In this document: one piece after another, positions 33,875 to 60,212 of the stretch
Position numbering within the stretch: position 1 is the first letter of the stretch
Layout: the number at the start of each line of letters is the position of its first letter
Translations under genes and position numbers: made by a program
Assembly (NCBI GenBank): GCA_029465975.1
Contig: CM055742.1
Coordinates: forward strand, 5,918,099-5,982,098
Length of the DNA stretch: 64,000 nucleotides
From: Dallia pectoralis
Lineage: Eukaryota; Chordata; Actinopteri; Esociformes; Umbridae
Direction of reading: 5' to 3'
The notes under the pieces: generated by a model
Seen by the model: the letters and a program-made list of their open reading frames with translations, nothing else
Told to the model about the DNA's origin: nothing
Databases searched by the model: none

Positions 33875-36800
33875 AAATCCATTACCAGGGGTCAATTGAG
33901 TTCCCCCAGTTGGCGTCTAAAGTCTAATTACTGGGCACCGAGGCGATCTTCCCTGTGGTTCACTGTCAGCGGGCCCAAAGGCTGACTGGTGGTTGAGAAA
34001 AGAGCCCCACCAATCGGTCTGTTTCTATGAGTGAGACCGAGACAGCCAGTAAACACAACAGTCAACCTAATATCCTTTAATACAAATGAAACCTCCATAT
34101 GTCACTTCATATGCCTTTTATAGAGCTCCTGACCCGCCACTCTATCAAAAAGACCTGATTAATGGAGCGCTGCAACGATGATTGTTTTCTTCCGGCAGGT
34201 TCTATCTTGTCTGGTTACTAAATTCAGCCGAACTGCTGGCTCTGACGACAGGTGGTCCTGGTGGTTAAAAACTGCTTCCATTTCACAACGACGTTGCCTT
34301 TTCCATCGCTGTGACGATCTACGGAGTAATCCTTGGACAGTTTGGATTGGTTTTTGCTCTGACATGTATCGCCGTGGACAATCAGCCTTTATAAATCATG
34401 TCTAATCAGACTCCCTGCTAAACACATTTCAGGGATATTCAAATGACCCAGGATGCATCTGAGCTCAGTTTGGAGCGACATGGCAACGAGTCTGAATGAG
34501 TCCTGTATTCAGAATTTGTAAACTGGCACAGACTTCTAAAAACACGTTTTATTCGCTTTGACACCATGGGGTACTGTTTGGATATTGAAGGAATAATACA
34601 AATAAAAAAGGGGCGTTTGCTTAGAGTGCTCACGCGAACGCACCCCTATATCCCGTCCCCAATCTTCAAGCCACATTTGTGTGTCTGAGCGCCTCTCTAA
34701 GGATCGTTTTGCAGCAGTCTGGAAACTGAGCTGCGAGCCTGAAGGAAATGCTTCACACAAACTCATCCGTCATGACGGGGAGTAGTTGTGGAGCACCCAG
34801 TGTCCACACTGCTCACGCCGACCAGACCGTCACCTAGGAGCTCCATCCGGAACCAGAACAAACCACTTCCTACTTCCTTCCAACACCGTCAGCAGCCACC
34901 AAATCCACACCTGGTAGACTGCGGTTCCTCAAGTAACCCCAGGAGAAGTGTTTTATTATAGCATCGGACAAGCGCACCTGATACAACTTCAGGTGTCAAC
35001 TAGTTATTAGGTTCACAATAGTTCTATTAATCAGCGCCCAAATCAATAAGTTCAAACTCTGATATAAAACAGAAAACACAAGCCCTCTACAAAATGCAAA
35101 CATAAATAAATGAAAAGCTCTTACCAGATTGTTAAAGCTGAAAACCCGGCCTTCCATTTGAATAGCTTATTGTCCATGGATTGCCACAAAATTAGAAATA
35201 CTCTGTAAGGAAGTTAATTTACCGGAATTATGATTCTACAACATGATGAAAATTGAGGATTTATTGTCCCAAACCATGTTTACCAGGGCAGAATATCTGC
35301 ATTCCACTGCATGGAGAATGACGAGACAGAGACACATTTAACCTGGTAACGGTTTAACACTTGAAACCAGACATGTTAACGTAACCTGTAACCACCGCCG
35401 TTTGCAAAGTGAAGCCTAGAAAAATTAACAGCAACATTTTGCCACATTAAGCCTCAACAACATTTAATATAGTCACGTTTCTAACACATTTATAGCATTA
35501 ATCTTGAACTTTGTCTTATTTACTCTTTGTGTAATAATATAGAAATGATAAATATTAAATCGACATGTTAAATGTTAGGGTTTACACAAACGCTTCACTT
35601 ATAGCCACAGAAACGTGCAAACGGTTTCTTCTCTAGTTCAGGCTTTTAAAGTCATGCTAGTTAGTAGTAAATATCATGTTCAATGTATATAATCACGATC
35701 AGCGTATAACAGAAGAGTGATTTCCTTAAACATTCAGAAAATACAGTGGAAGCAATCCTCGATTTAAGATGTAATATAAAAAATTGACGAGCAAAGACTC
35801 TAGTCGTAGTAATGACAAATGCAGTTGTTGCTATTGACCAGCTGATGAGCGAGATAGTTGTATAAGAAAAGACAAGTGACAGTCTACTATCTGTAAGTGA
35901 TAATGTCCAGAGATTTTCCATGGCCACAAAAAGCATTTGTGGTGTCATCTTCTTTGCCAAGTTGCACGTGATGTTGCACATGAAGGAGCTGGCTAAACCC
36001 CACGACCATTACAAAATGCGCATTGTGCTGGTGTCAATAAAAGGCTCAAATGTGCCCGTTACGTCGCACAACACACCACTGATGCCGCGTGCAGTCGACA
36101 CGGTGATTGCAGGAACACCCCCCCGGCGGCGCCATTGCCGAGGAATTGACTGTACATTTTTCTACCATGACTCGATTCCAACAACATATCAGAGATTTTG
36201 GCGGTACGTCCGTCCGGCCTCACAACTGCAGTCCGTGTTCAACCACGCCGGGCCGGCACCGCCACATCTGGCTGCTTCACCCGCAGGATTGTCTGAGACC
36301 GGCCACCCAGACAGCCGAAGAAAAAGGGGAGTTCGTGTCACCAGAGATTGTTCGGCACCAACTGTCATCACCAGGGTCGGGTCAGGCCCGAATATTAGGG
36401 ACTTAACATCGGATGACTCAATATAATCGAGGCGGGATGTCACATTTTGCATACGTATTTTTCTTCGGCATAGAGTGAGGAACCTGATAAAGCTATCGAG
36501 TGACGGCCTGTCTTTATTAACGCTTTATGCCACCGTTCAACCTAATAAGGACTGGATGGATACAGTAGGAGAGGTGGCTGAGTGCAACTAAACTCGGCTT
36601 CAAAGAGAAGACACCCGTGCGAGGGTTAAAAGATGTGGCGTTGGACCGCGGTGCTGTCAGAAACCTAAAATGGAGGTCTTGAGCAATGAACACCCACCCC
36701 CCCCCGCTCCGACCTCATCCTGTATCGTGTTTCTGTCCTGTGCTTACATTAAAGTGATGCCTCTCAATGTTAAACACATGTGGGTCTGTTCGGGCCAAAA

Positions 36801-37519
36801 TGGATGAACACTGTACCCGACACGGCCGCATTCAAGCTGATTCTTCCAGGGAAAAACAGGGTGTTTACACTGAAGCCTGTGTCTATGCATGTGTGAGCGT
36901 GTGTGTCAGCGTGATCGAGGAGAGGGGTGTTACTCAGGCCTAATTAATCCATCTGTATTCAGGGGGCATTCTCCCCCCAGGCGCAGACAGAAGCAAACAA
37001 CGGCCAACCTGGGAGAGGGGAGAGACTCTGGAGACAGTGGGGCTCGCTCTGTCGAAACAGGCAGATGTAAGCGATCAGGGAGACGCTAAACGCACCGAGA
37101 ACGCCAGGGATTAGGATTTAGCAGAGGATTGTGGCCGCGGACCGTGGCATACAGACGGCAATGGCATGCACTGTGTCCTTATTCACAGCGGCGGACTTCA
37201 AAAGAAAACACACCCTGATTGGTGTAACTGACCCCCGTTTCAAAAACAGATCTTCAACTATTCCCCTGCGCCCAGCTGCATGCAGGGAGGTATCCCGTCG
37301 TGTCCTACAAGCCAGGCCGACTGACAGGGAAGATGAGTGTATTGCAGTGGTGTGTCTTCTGAGCTCGAGGGAAGAGAGATCTGGAGTCTCTTAGTCTCTC
37401 TGTAACCTGTCACATTGCACAGGCCAAGTATTCAGGCCAAGAGTCATTTGAGTGAAAGCTTTGACGGAGTTTGTGGAGTTAGGGGGACACCTAGTGGCCA
37501 ATCGGGTCATTGCAGCAGT

Positions 37520-37988
37520 CAGATAATTTATTCAGGACATAGAGGAAATAAGACATGAAGTCTGAATTAAACGTTGCAATGTTTAGCGAGCAGCTACTTC
37601 CTGGCACAAATACTATTTCATGAATAGACATTTTCTGAAGCTAAATCCCTCATATAATAATTTATTCCATTCGGTCATTACAAAAATCAATAGAACCACA
37701 TCAACTAATACACTTCAAGTTCAAACAAACTGCAATGTCTACTCTGATGAGTGTTCAAGTCAGTGTTCAGGTCAAAGTTTGTGCTGTTGTTAAGAGTAAC
37801 GATCTTATTATTCCGTCCTTAACATGGAGACAAACAGGTAAAGCTTTCATTTTGCTCTTACCAATCAGTCAAGTCCTTATAGATCAGTGATCATTGATCA
37901 GTGATTGTACTCAACCCTAAAACAAATACCAGGGTTTTCTCCCATTCTGACACAGGACAGTACCCACACCTCATGTACAGTGTCACGG
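37520..37988 (-). terminator. mmaa: Probable mmaa 3' UTR and poly(A) signals
   Basis: On the minus strand AATAAA occurs at 37666-37661 and again at 37532-37527, about 325 and 460 nt after the mmaa stop. Either could end the transcript. Otherwise the stretch is AT-rich without coding signs. Confidence 0.45.
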
Positions 37989-42641
<4,653 letters not shown>

Positions 42642-42661
42642 GTCGACCACAGCCGCCTCCT

Positions 42662-43597
42662 CTGGGGGTGAAATGTACCATGTTAAAAATGAAGAGTAAA
42701 ACAACCCAACTAGTAGCAAGAAAAAAAATCTACAGGTGCAAAATGTCAAACGTGTACAACTCTGGTCTTATGGCTGTTTCCTTTAATAACAATACATAAA
42801 CTTTAACACAACAACCTACTTTTAATGACCGTACATATGCTCAACACAATGCCAGTCTGCCTATGATAAGCTGGTCTCTAGGGTTCTGTGATTTGATTGG
42901 ACAATGAGGAGTGAGCTGGAGTATTAAAACAATAGCACAATAACAAGAGCGCACTAAACTACCAAAGTTGAACAACCGTAAACACCGGTAAACACTGTGT
43001 TTTTGGCTGTCTTTTACTCAGTACTGTAGTTAGCAAATCGCCCAAACCTTGAACAATACTGAGCTACTGCACCGGTAGATGGCCAATATCATAGACAGTC
43101 ACAGTACTTACACAACGTGTATGAACGAATGCTCCTATTGGTGGATAAATTCGTTTCTGTCCCTTCCGGCTCTGTTCGTGCTCTCAACAATTTCATAACT
43201 GAATATTAAGATTACAGTATAAAACGTAAGGTGCATTCGGTAATCTGGTATGGTGGTGAACGCGATAACATGGACACCAGTGTGTTTCACCTTAGACAGT
43301 CACGCACGACGTAATGACGTACTACGCGGTATGACGTGACATGAGAATCAGCACGTCATCACGCCTGTTTTAGGTACCCGCGGGGCGGCGCGACTCACGT
43401 TCAAATGTACGTACTAAAACTTCGTAGTTGCCCTTGAACAAGTGTGTCTAAATTCATCCATTGACAATCGCCCAGTACAATTTGTATATTTTGTTGTGCT
43501 CCATCTTCCATTACGTTGATTTAAATGTGTTTGTACATCTCTAAACCGTTAAATCTCGCCTTTTTGCCGCATTCACTCCCGGCGTAAATAACGTAAC
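42662..43597 (-). other. mmaa: mmaa 5' region: probable first intron and non-coding exon
   Basis: AT-rich upstream of the first coding exon, becoming CpG-rich from 43300. Probably the non-coding 5' exon and intron of mmaa, by the acceptor at 42662-42663. Confidence 0.4.
43305..43365. promoter_or_regulatory. Cluster of half-CRE/E-box-like ACGT sites upstream of mmaa
   Basis: Within 60 bp there are repeated ACGT cores: GACGTAATGACGTAC, TGACGTGACA and CACGTCATC. A GCGGGGCGGCGCG stretch follows at about 43380. On the minus strand a donor-like AAG|GTGAAA follows 43291 and could end a non-coding mmaa exon 1 that splices to 42661. Both the exon and the regulation are inference. Confidence 0.35.
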
Positions 43598-43626
43598 GGC
43601 GCATGCTGCGCCAATTGGTGACGTCA
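43598..43626. promoter_or_regulatory. Candidate promoter core: NRF1-like, CCAAT and CRE
   Basis: GGCGCATGCTGCGCC at 43598-43612 resembles an NRF-1 site. It abuts CCAATTGG at 43611-43618 and a perfect cAMP response element TGACGTCA at 43619-43626. It lies about 1 kb upstream of the mmaa start and between mmaa and the smad1 3' end, so mmaa is the only nearby gene it could drive. NRF-1 is a known regulator of nuclear genes for mitochondrial proteins. The assignment is inference. Confidence 0.45.
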
Positions 43627-44109
43627 GTAACTTTCTCAACTAATGTGTTCTGCTGCCTGGCCGCTAGGAGGCATCAGATGATCATGTTTTAAATTATATC
43701 TGGGTCTGCACAATATCGGACTACCGGGAATTAGATTACTTCTAAGAAACGAAACATATCTTGAGAAATATTCCACGAAAATATATTACAAATTATATGC
43801 ATGGCTCATTCGTTTATATTCCAGTCTTTTTAGAATCCAGTATAGATTGCTTAGGGGATTTAACTACCTGAGACTAGATCAGCCTGTCCAAGCCTGTCTT
43901 TTTTATAATATAACCAAAATTATATATCAAAATTAATATGACAAATCTCTTCAATCTATATTATTTAGTGAGCTATGATTAATGAGTTTAAACCCAAGTG
44001 TCCTCTTCTGTTGTCTCAGGCAAAGTGAATGACACAAACAAACCCAGATGAGCTTGTGACACCTTCACTTGTAATAACCTTATTTAATTCCTGCAAACAA
44101 ATAAAAGAT
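43627..44109. other. Spacer between mmaa promoter and smad1 3' end
   Basis: About 480 bp of AT-rich DNA separates the putative mmaa upstream region from the smad1 poly(A) site. No gene seen. Confidence 0.4.
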
Positions 44110-45709
44110 AAGATCACAAAAACGAAACAATTTTATTTATTGAATCTTCCAGTAGAGACTTGATATTCATGGAATAAAACTGCTTTCTGGGAGTACTACT
44201 CAGCAAAAACAGCACAAAGAAAAACACAAAACAACGACAGCAATAAAACAAAGTGCAGACAACAAGAAACAACAAAAAACATGTTCAAAAAAGGGAAGAA
44301 AAAATGAATACAGTAGTGTAATAGCGCTGAGCAATTTCTATGCATAAAACAATTGAAAGGAAAAAAGTTAAACAACAAAACATTTATGGCCATTAGCGCG
44401 GGCAACTTTTTCTTCAGTCAACAAATTATGCAAAAATGTAATGGACACAGGCACACATTAAAAAATAAATGTTTAATAGCTGAGTGGATGCAAGACAATA
44501 GAACAGAGAAGTCCTTAAAGCGACAATTGACACATTATTTTTTTTGCTGTGCAGCACACAGCCAGGCATACAGTGAACAATCCCAATGTCCCTGTCTGTT
44601 CAGTGTCAATCTGCAATCAATACCCAATCCAGCCAAACTTGTATTCGCTACGCTAAACCAAACTACTCTTTGCATATCGGACGGCACTGCACTTTACTCT
44701 AAGGTTGAGTTGACCTAAAACACTATTCAGTTGTAACACAAGAACAGCAATATCTATGTACTTTTTCCCACTTTTCATTTTTTACGCCCTGCTGGCGCCA
44801 TCCCAGAATAAACCCCTACCCCCACCCCGCCCCTTCTGATGCCCTCTTCGGAATTCTCATCCTGGCAGGGTTTATACATTATCTACATCTAAAGGCTTTC
44901 TTTTTCTTTACCGTTTTGCTACATTTTCATTTGCCAAAAACCTATAAAATAAAATGTTTAGAATTCGGACGGGGGACATTTCATATTTACTGACCTCGGT
45001 ACTTTTATACATTCTAAATATGTTTGTAAGAAACATAATGGTTCTACATTTGTGTATTTTATTCACCCATATTGGTCATCCTCCTGTCTTTACAATTCAA
45101 TACATGTTCATTATATTTGTTACAACCTATGGAACTGGTTACATGGGTTTCCAACAGAATACTGCAATGTAAACCAAAGGAGAAGAGAGGACAACAAAAC
45201 AGAGGAAACCTGACAGAAGAATATCAGGGACTTGTATTCAAATTTTGGAGCCTGGGTGCAAGGGACAGTCCCTCAACTGTCCGCGTAACTCACTAGGTTC
45301 AGAAATGCAAACGGCTCCCAGATAAATATTCCCACACTGAGACTTTCTGAATATGTGCTCAGGCGAGGAGGATACTCTGCTGCGTATTGATTCATTGATA
45401 ATTCATTCTAATGATCTGATTATTACAGTTGGTCACATAGATCAAGTATCTTCCAGAAGCTTCCCTCGTCTCGCTCCCCATGCCAGTTTTCAATGTGCCC
45501 TACTTCAGACACGCTCCTTCCAGTAGAGGACAGTCACGCCGATCAAGCCAGCGAGCGAAATTCCAGCGCTCTTTAATGAGGAAAACGTGGAATTTCAGTT
45601 TGCTACTTGAATGGCCTGACGCCCAACCCTGAATAATCACCCACCCCATCCCGCCCCGCCAGTAGAACCTAAATGCTGGGTTTGGATTGGCCTGGGGTCC
45701 CGGGGGAGT
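44110..45709 (-). other. smad1: Probable smad1 3' UTR with poly(A) signals
   Basis: AT-rich non-coding DNA after the smad1 stop. Overlapping minus-strand AATAAA signals at 44141-44132 are followed by a T/GT-rich stretch, suggesting cleavage near 44110 and a 3' UTR of about 1.6 kb. An earlier AATAAA at 45062-45057 could give a shorter form. No coding signs. Confidence 0.5.
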
Positions 45710-54604
<8,895 letters not shown>

Positions 54605-54661
54605 GTGTGTCTGTGTCTTTGTATTACTATGTGTTTGAGGATCAAAAGTTTACAAAAAGAG

Positions 54662-56938
54662 TTCACAATACCGACCACACCATACTTCACAATACAGACC
54701 ACACCATACCTCACAATGCTTCCACACCATACTTCAAAATGCTTCCACACTATACTTCACAATACCGACCACACCATACCTCACAATGCTTCCACACCAT
54801 ACTTCACAATGCTTCCACACTATACTTCACAATACCGACCACACCATACTTCACAATACAGACCACACCATACTTCACAATTCAGACCACACCATACTTC
54901 ACAATGCCGACCACACCATACTTCACAATGCCGACCACACCATACTTCACAATACCGACCACACCATACTTCACAATGCCGACCACACCATACTTCACAA
55001 TGCAGACCACACCATACTTTACAATGCAGACCACACCATACTTCACAATGCAGACCACACCAAACTTCACAATGCAGACCACACCATACTTCACAATGCA
55101 GACCACACCATACTTCACAATACAGACCACACCATACTTCACAATGCCGACCACACCATACTTCACAATGCAGACCACACCATACTTCACAATACAGACC
55201 ACACCATACTTCACAATGCCGACCACACCATACTTCACAATGCCGACCACACCATACTTCACAATACAGACCACACCATACTTCACAATACAGACCACAC
55301 CATACTTCACAATGCTTCCACACCATACTTCACAATACCGACCACACCATACCTCACAATGGTTCCACACCATACTTCACAATACAGACCACACCATCCC
55401 TCACAATACAGACCACACCATCCTTCACAATGCAGACCACACCATACTTCACAATGCTTCCACACCATACTTCACAATACAGACCACACCATACCTCACA
55501 ATGCTTCCACAACATACTTCACAATACAGACCACACCATCCCTCACAATACAGACCACACCATACTTCACAATGCAGACCACACCATACTTCACAATGCT
55601 TCCACACCATACTTCACAATACCGACCACACCATACCTCACAATGGTTCCACACCATACTTCACAATACAGACCACACCATCCCTCACAATACAGACCAC
55701 ACCATCCTTCACAATGCAGACCACACCATACTTCACAATGCTTCCACACCATACTTCACAATACAGACCACACCATACCTCACAATGCTTCCACACCATA
55801 CTTCACAATGCCGACCACACCATACTTCACAATACCGACCACACCATACTTCATAATGCTTCCACACTATACTTCACAATACCGACCACACCATACTTCA
55901 CAATACAGACCACACCATACCACACAATGCTTCCACACCATACTTCACAATACCGACCACACCATACTACACAATGCCGACCACACCATACTTCACAATG
56001 CAGACCACACCATACTTCACAATACAGACCACACCATACTTCACAATGCCGACCACACCATACTTCACAACGCAGACCACACCATACTTCACAATACAGA
56101 CCACACCATACTTCACAATGCCGACCACACCATACTTCACAATGCCGACCACACCATACTTCCCAATACAGACCACACCATACTTCACAATACAGACCAC
56201 ACCATACTTCACAATGCAGACCACACCATAATTCACAATGTTTCCACATCATACTCACAATACAGACCACACCATACTTTACAATACAGACCACACCATA
56301 CTTCACAATGCCGACCACACCATACTTCACAATGCAGACCACACCATACTTCACAATGCAGACCACACCATACTTCACAATGCAAACCACACCATACTTC
56401 ACAATGCAGACCACACCATACTTCACAATGGCGACCACACCATACTTCACAATACAGACAACACCATACTTCACAATACAGACCACACCATACTTCACAA
56501 TGCAGACCACACCATACTTCACAATGCAGACCACACCATACTTCACAATGCAGACCACACCATACTTCACAATACAGACCACACCATACTTCACAATGCT
56601 TTCACACCATACTTCACAATACAGACCACACCATACTTCACAATACAGACCACACCATACTTCACAATACAGACCACACCATACTTCACAATGCAGACCA
56701 CACCATACTTCACAATGCAGACCACACCATACTTCACAATACAGACCACACCATACTTCACAATACAGACCACACCATACTTCACAATGCAGACCACACC
56801 ATACTTCACAATGCAGACCACACCATACTTCACAATACAGACCACACCATACTTCACAATACCGACCACACCATACTTCACAATACAGACCACACCATAC
56901 TTCACAATACAGACCACACCATACTTCACAATGCCGAC
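54662..56938. repeat. 24-bp minisatellite array (CACAATGCAGACCACACCATACTT), about 95 copies
   Basis: 2.3 kb of CACAATGCAGACCACACCAT + ACTT with ATACAG, ATACCG, ATGCCG variants. A 23-bp variant, CACAATGCTTCCACACCATA + CTT, is interspersed and shifts the frame. A higher-order block of about 284 bp is duplicated (55311-55460 equals 55595-55745). No stop codon is generated in the plus-strand frames, giving an apparent 949-codon frame that is not a gene. Confidence 0.97.
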
Positions 56939-56941
56939 TAG

Positions 56942-59067
56942 GATGTTCTTTTAAGATTGCGGCACCCTTTATCTCACTCTGTTTGTTTCACGAGTTCGCA
57001 CTTACATGCCAATTAAGGGATATAGGTTTAATGCGTATTTGGCGTGCTGTCCGGAGGTAGGGGTTCCGGGCTCGGAATCCGGCCCGGGGCTCCGGGCTCG
57101 GAATTTGGCCCGAACCCAGAGTACCCCCCCCCCCGCATGTAAGTGGTTAGGACTAGAATTTGAGCGGAGAAGGGGTGGTGGGGGGATGCTGCGAGCTGTC
57201 AGCGGAGCGAGGTAAGACTGCTGAGTCTATATGTACCCTCTAGCTGTTAATTGCTGAGGGCTTCCACCTGTAATTAATTAGCTGGAAGTCCTCCTCCCGA
57301 ACCTTGTTAGTAAACCTCATTTGTTGCCAAAAACCTCAAATCAGACCAAACGAACCAGGTTACAACCAAAGTTCCTCTGAAGACGCTTGGATCTAAAGAT
57401 AACGATTCGTTCAGTTTGCTCTGGAGCGGATGGGCAGAGATGTTAGAAGTCTGCTACTATATTACACGGAGACATCCGGCTGGTTGCCAGGTAAACAACA
57501 TTGTCAGTGAGTTTATATACCTTGCAGGTGTTGAAGTGGGACTGACTTCCCCGAGTTGGTGTAGTGGGTTGATTAAAGGTTCTTTATTACAAAGTACTTT
57601 GGAGGTTCACACAGAGTTCCATCAATGGTGTCTAGGGTGAGATCTGAATCACGTTATGAATGCACAGGTTTATACTTCCCTTTGTGGGTCCAGTCCTTCC
57701 CACCGTGACACAACATGTGGTTCAGTAACTTTTCTCTCCCAGACCAACTGTCTGTTGTTCTAGCTTGTCAGTGCAGGTGCTGTTTGGGGAGAACTGGACA
57801 GTCTCAGGGACGCAACTCAACATTATAACGAGTATGGCAAGCAGATATATCATTTTGATCACATTAAAATATGTATTTTTATCCACACAATATATATGTT
57901 AATCCACACAGGCCTGTGGTCTGGACAAAGCGCTGTGCAAGTGTTTGGTCCACGCGGCGCGAGAGTAAGTACTGGCTGGTTCGACTGAATATTTTGTTTA
58001 CATTGTCTTCACAACAACTGATGTTGACTAAATAAGGGATGCACCGATCCAATATTCGGTATTGGCCGAAAAACGCTGGATCGGATATCGCACAAAAATA
58101 ATAATAGTTTGACACGACCCATTTAAGCCTATGAAGTAAATGCATTGGGCGACACGGCGTGAGGACAGATGTGTCGTGAGACAAGCAACACGTGTCAGGT
58201 GAACATAGCTAGCTAGAACTTGAGGTTAGGTTGAGCAAATGGCATCCAAACAAATGTGTTATTAACAGCTGAGTTGCTTCAAAGAGGGAAATATATGGAT
58301 AATAATATTATATCGGACATAGAAATGTGGTATCAAGCCACCCCTAGTCTAAACAGGTTATTGGGTTGAGGTGGAACAGATACTAAACGCAAAAACAAAC
58401 TGTGTGTAAATGTCAAATGGAACCCTGCTTTCCTAGGCTTTTACAGTCTGTCAAGTACAGCACGTCACAACACATGTTTCAGTTTAGCGGCAAAAAAGAA
58501 AACAATGATTCCGAAATCAAACAGCAGATTCCAGGAAAGTCGAGAACAATAACTTAGGACTGGAACATCTGGACGGACGTCTCTACATGATGACCTCCTG
58601 TCAACAGCGCCGTATAATTGAATAAAATTATCTTGAGCTCTTAAGATCAAACATCGCCACTGACAAACCTCCAGATCCTCGAGGGACTAACTAGATGCAA
58701 CTTTTTTCCAAGTTTCTATGGTCAAACAAAAGAAAAGAAAACTGCCTTCAGAATCTTAATTCCTACCGGTCAGTTCGATCTGCAATTGCTGACCGCTACA
58801 AGACCAGACCTTCACCACAGTTTTAGTGGTCAAGATGGCACGGTATTGATTCCTCGGACAGACGAGGCTCGGATGGCCTGTGTTGTGTCTAACTCTGTAC
58901 TGTAAGTAGCCAACTGAGAGTCGATGAGACGGACATCAGTGTGACAGACACTGTGTTTGTTTAGAGCCAGGAATGTTCTTTAGGAGGGTCTTAACATTAC
59001 CTGACAAGCTTCCAATGTGATGGGTACCATTAAAGGTTTACCACAAGCTAAAGCACTGTGTTTTAGC
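56942..59067. other. smad1 upstream region
   Basis: Includes an imperfect duplication GGGCTCGGAATCCGGCCCG / GGGCTCGGAATTTGGCCCG at 57068-57112 next to a poly-C run (57124-57133), and the degenerate hAT end near 58035. Possible upstream smad1 exon not identified. Confidence 0.4.
58033..58349. mobile_element. Degenerate hAT-type terminal fragment upstream of smad1
   Basis: AGGGATGCACCGATCC at 58035-58050, followed by TATTGGCCGAAAAACG and GGATCGGATATCG, is the typical end of fish hAT elements. A possible decayed right end lies near TATCAAGCCACCCCTAGT at 58331-58348. No coding remnant. Confidence 0.5.
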
Positions 59068-59662
59068 GCACAACTAGCTGTAGTGGACAGACCCGATGAG
59101 GCACTACACAACTATATGTAGTGGACAGACCTGATGAGGCACTACACAACTATATGCAGTGGACAGACCTGATGAGGCACTACACAACTATATGCAGTGG
59201 ACAGACCTGATGAGGCACTACACAACTATATGTAGTGGACAGACCTGATGAGGCACTACACAACTATATGTAGTGGACAGACCTGATGAGGCACTACACA
59301 ACTATATGCAGTGGACAGACCTGATGAGGCACTACACAACTATATGTAGTGGACAGACCTGATGAGGCACTACACAACTATATGTAGTGGACAGACCTGA
59401 TGAGGCACTACACAACTATATGCAGTGGACAGACCTGATGAGGCACTACACAACTATATGTAGTGGACAGACCTGATGAGGCACTACACAACTATATGTA
59501 GTGGACAGACCTGATGAGGCACTACACAACTATATGTAGTGGACAGACCTGATGAGGCATTACACAACTATATGTAGTGGACAGACCTGATGAGGCACTA
59601 CACAACTATATGTAGTGGACAGACCTGATGAGGCATTACACAACTATATGTAGTGGACAGAC
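59068..59662. repeat. 38-bp minisatellite, about 15-16 copies
   Basis: Unit TGATGAGGCACTACACAACT + ATATGTAGTGGACAGACC, nearly identical copies with ATGCAG/ATGTAG and GGCATTAC variants. Confidence 0.97.
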
Positions 59663-60104
59663 CACGTCCCCATTAAAGCTGAGACGCCACAACGTTTACC
59701 AAAACAGCTCCATATAAGTACCTTGCCAGCCATTCATTTAGCCTGCATCAGGTTAGGCCAAGCCCTAGCAGTCCGCATAGCCGGGCAGAATTAATGGGAG
59801 CACTACGGCAACCATCGCTATCAAACAGCGCTGGCTAGTTAGCCTGAGTCGTCGTCATGCGGTTTAGCGTTAGCTGCTAGCTAGCAACCCCTTACCCGGC
59901 CCATGGATCATTTTGCGCAAAGCAGCTCCAGTCTTTGCTGTTAATCAATTTAGGGTCCGGGGATGTAGGATGAGGAGCCAGTAATGGTGCTCTCCGGTCT
60001 CTCCCCAGAGGGCGGACATTATAAAGAAGTTACATTATTTATCAGCATGGCCTAGAAGGGGCCTCCATTAAGCCCCCACCCAATAGAGTCATCAAGAGTG
60101 GATA

Positions 60105-60157
<53 letters not shown>

Positions 60158-60212
60158 GGAGGGAGCAATGGATCGAGAGAGAAAGAGAGAGATGGAGAGA
60201 GATAAAGACGAC
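60105..60212. repeat. (GA)n-rich tract
   Basis: GAGAGATAGAGAGAGA run with GATGGAGGGAGG interruptions; a (GT)n of about 12 copies follows at 60259-60282. Confidence 0.9.

Larger units (their letters stand above)
32771..37519. other. Intergenic spacer, part 3
   Basis: Unique AT-rich DNA without supported genes. 33770-33990 has clustered CCCATTAATTGGG, GTCTAATTACTGGG and a perfect 20-bp palindrome (33855-33874), suggestive of a conserved regulatory element. An open frame at 35920-36426 lacks any recognisable domain. Confidence 0.4.

Noticed and set aside
35920..36426. 168-codon plus-strand frame
   Set aside because: No domain or repeat-family similarity that I recognise and no splice-site support; length is not surprising by chance.
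59068..59662. CRISPR-like or tRNA-array-like 38-bp repeat
   Set aside because: Head-to-tail identical units without spacers; no cloverleaf.
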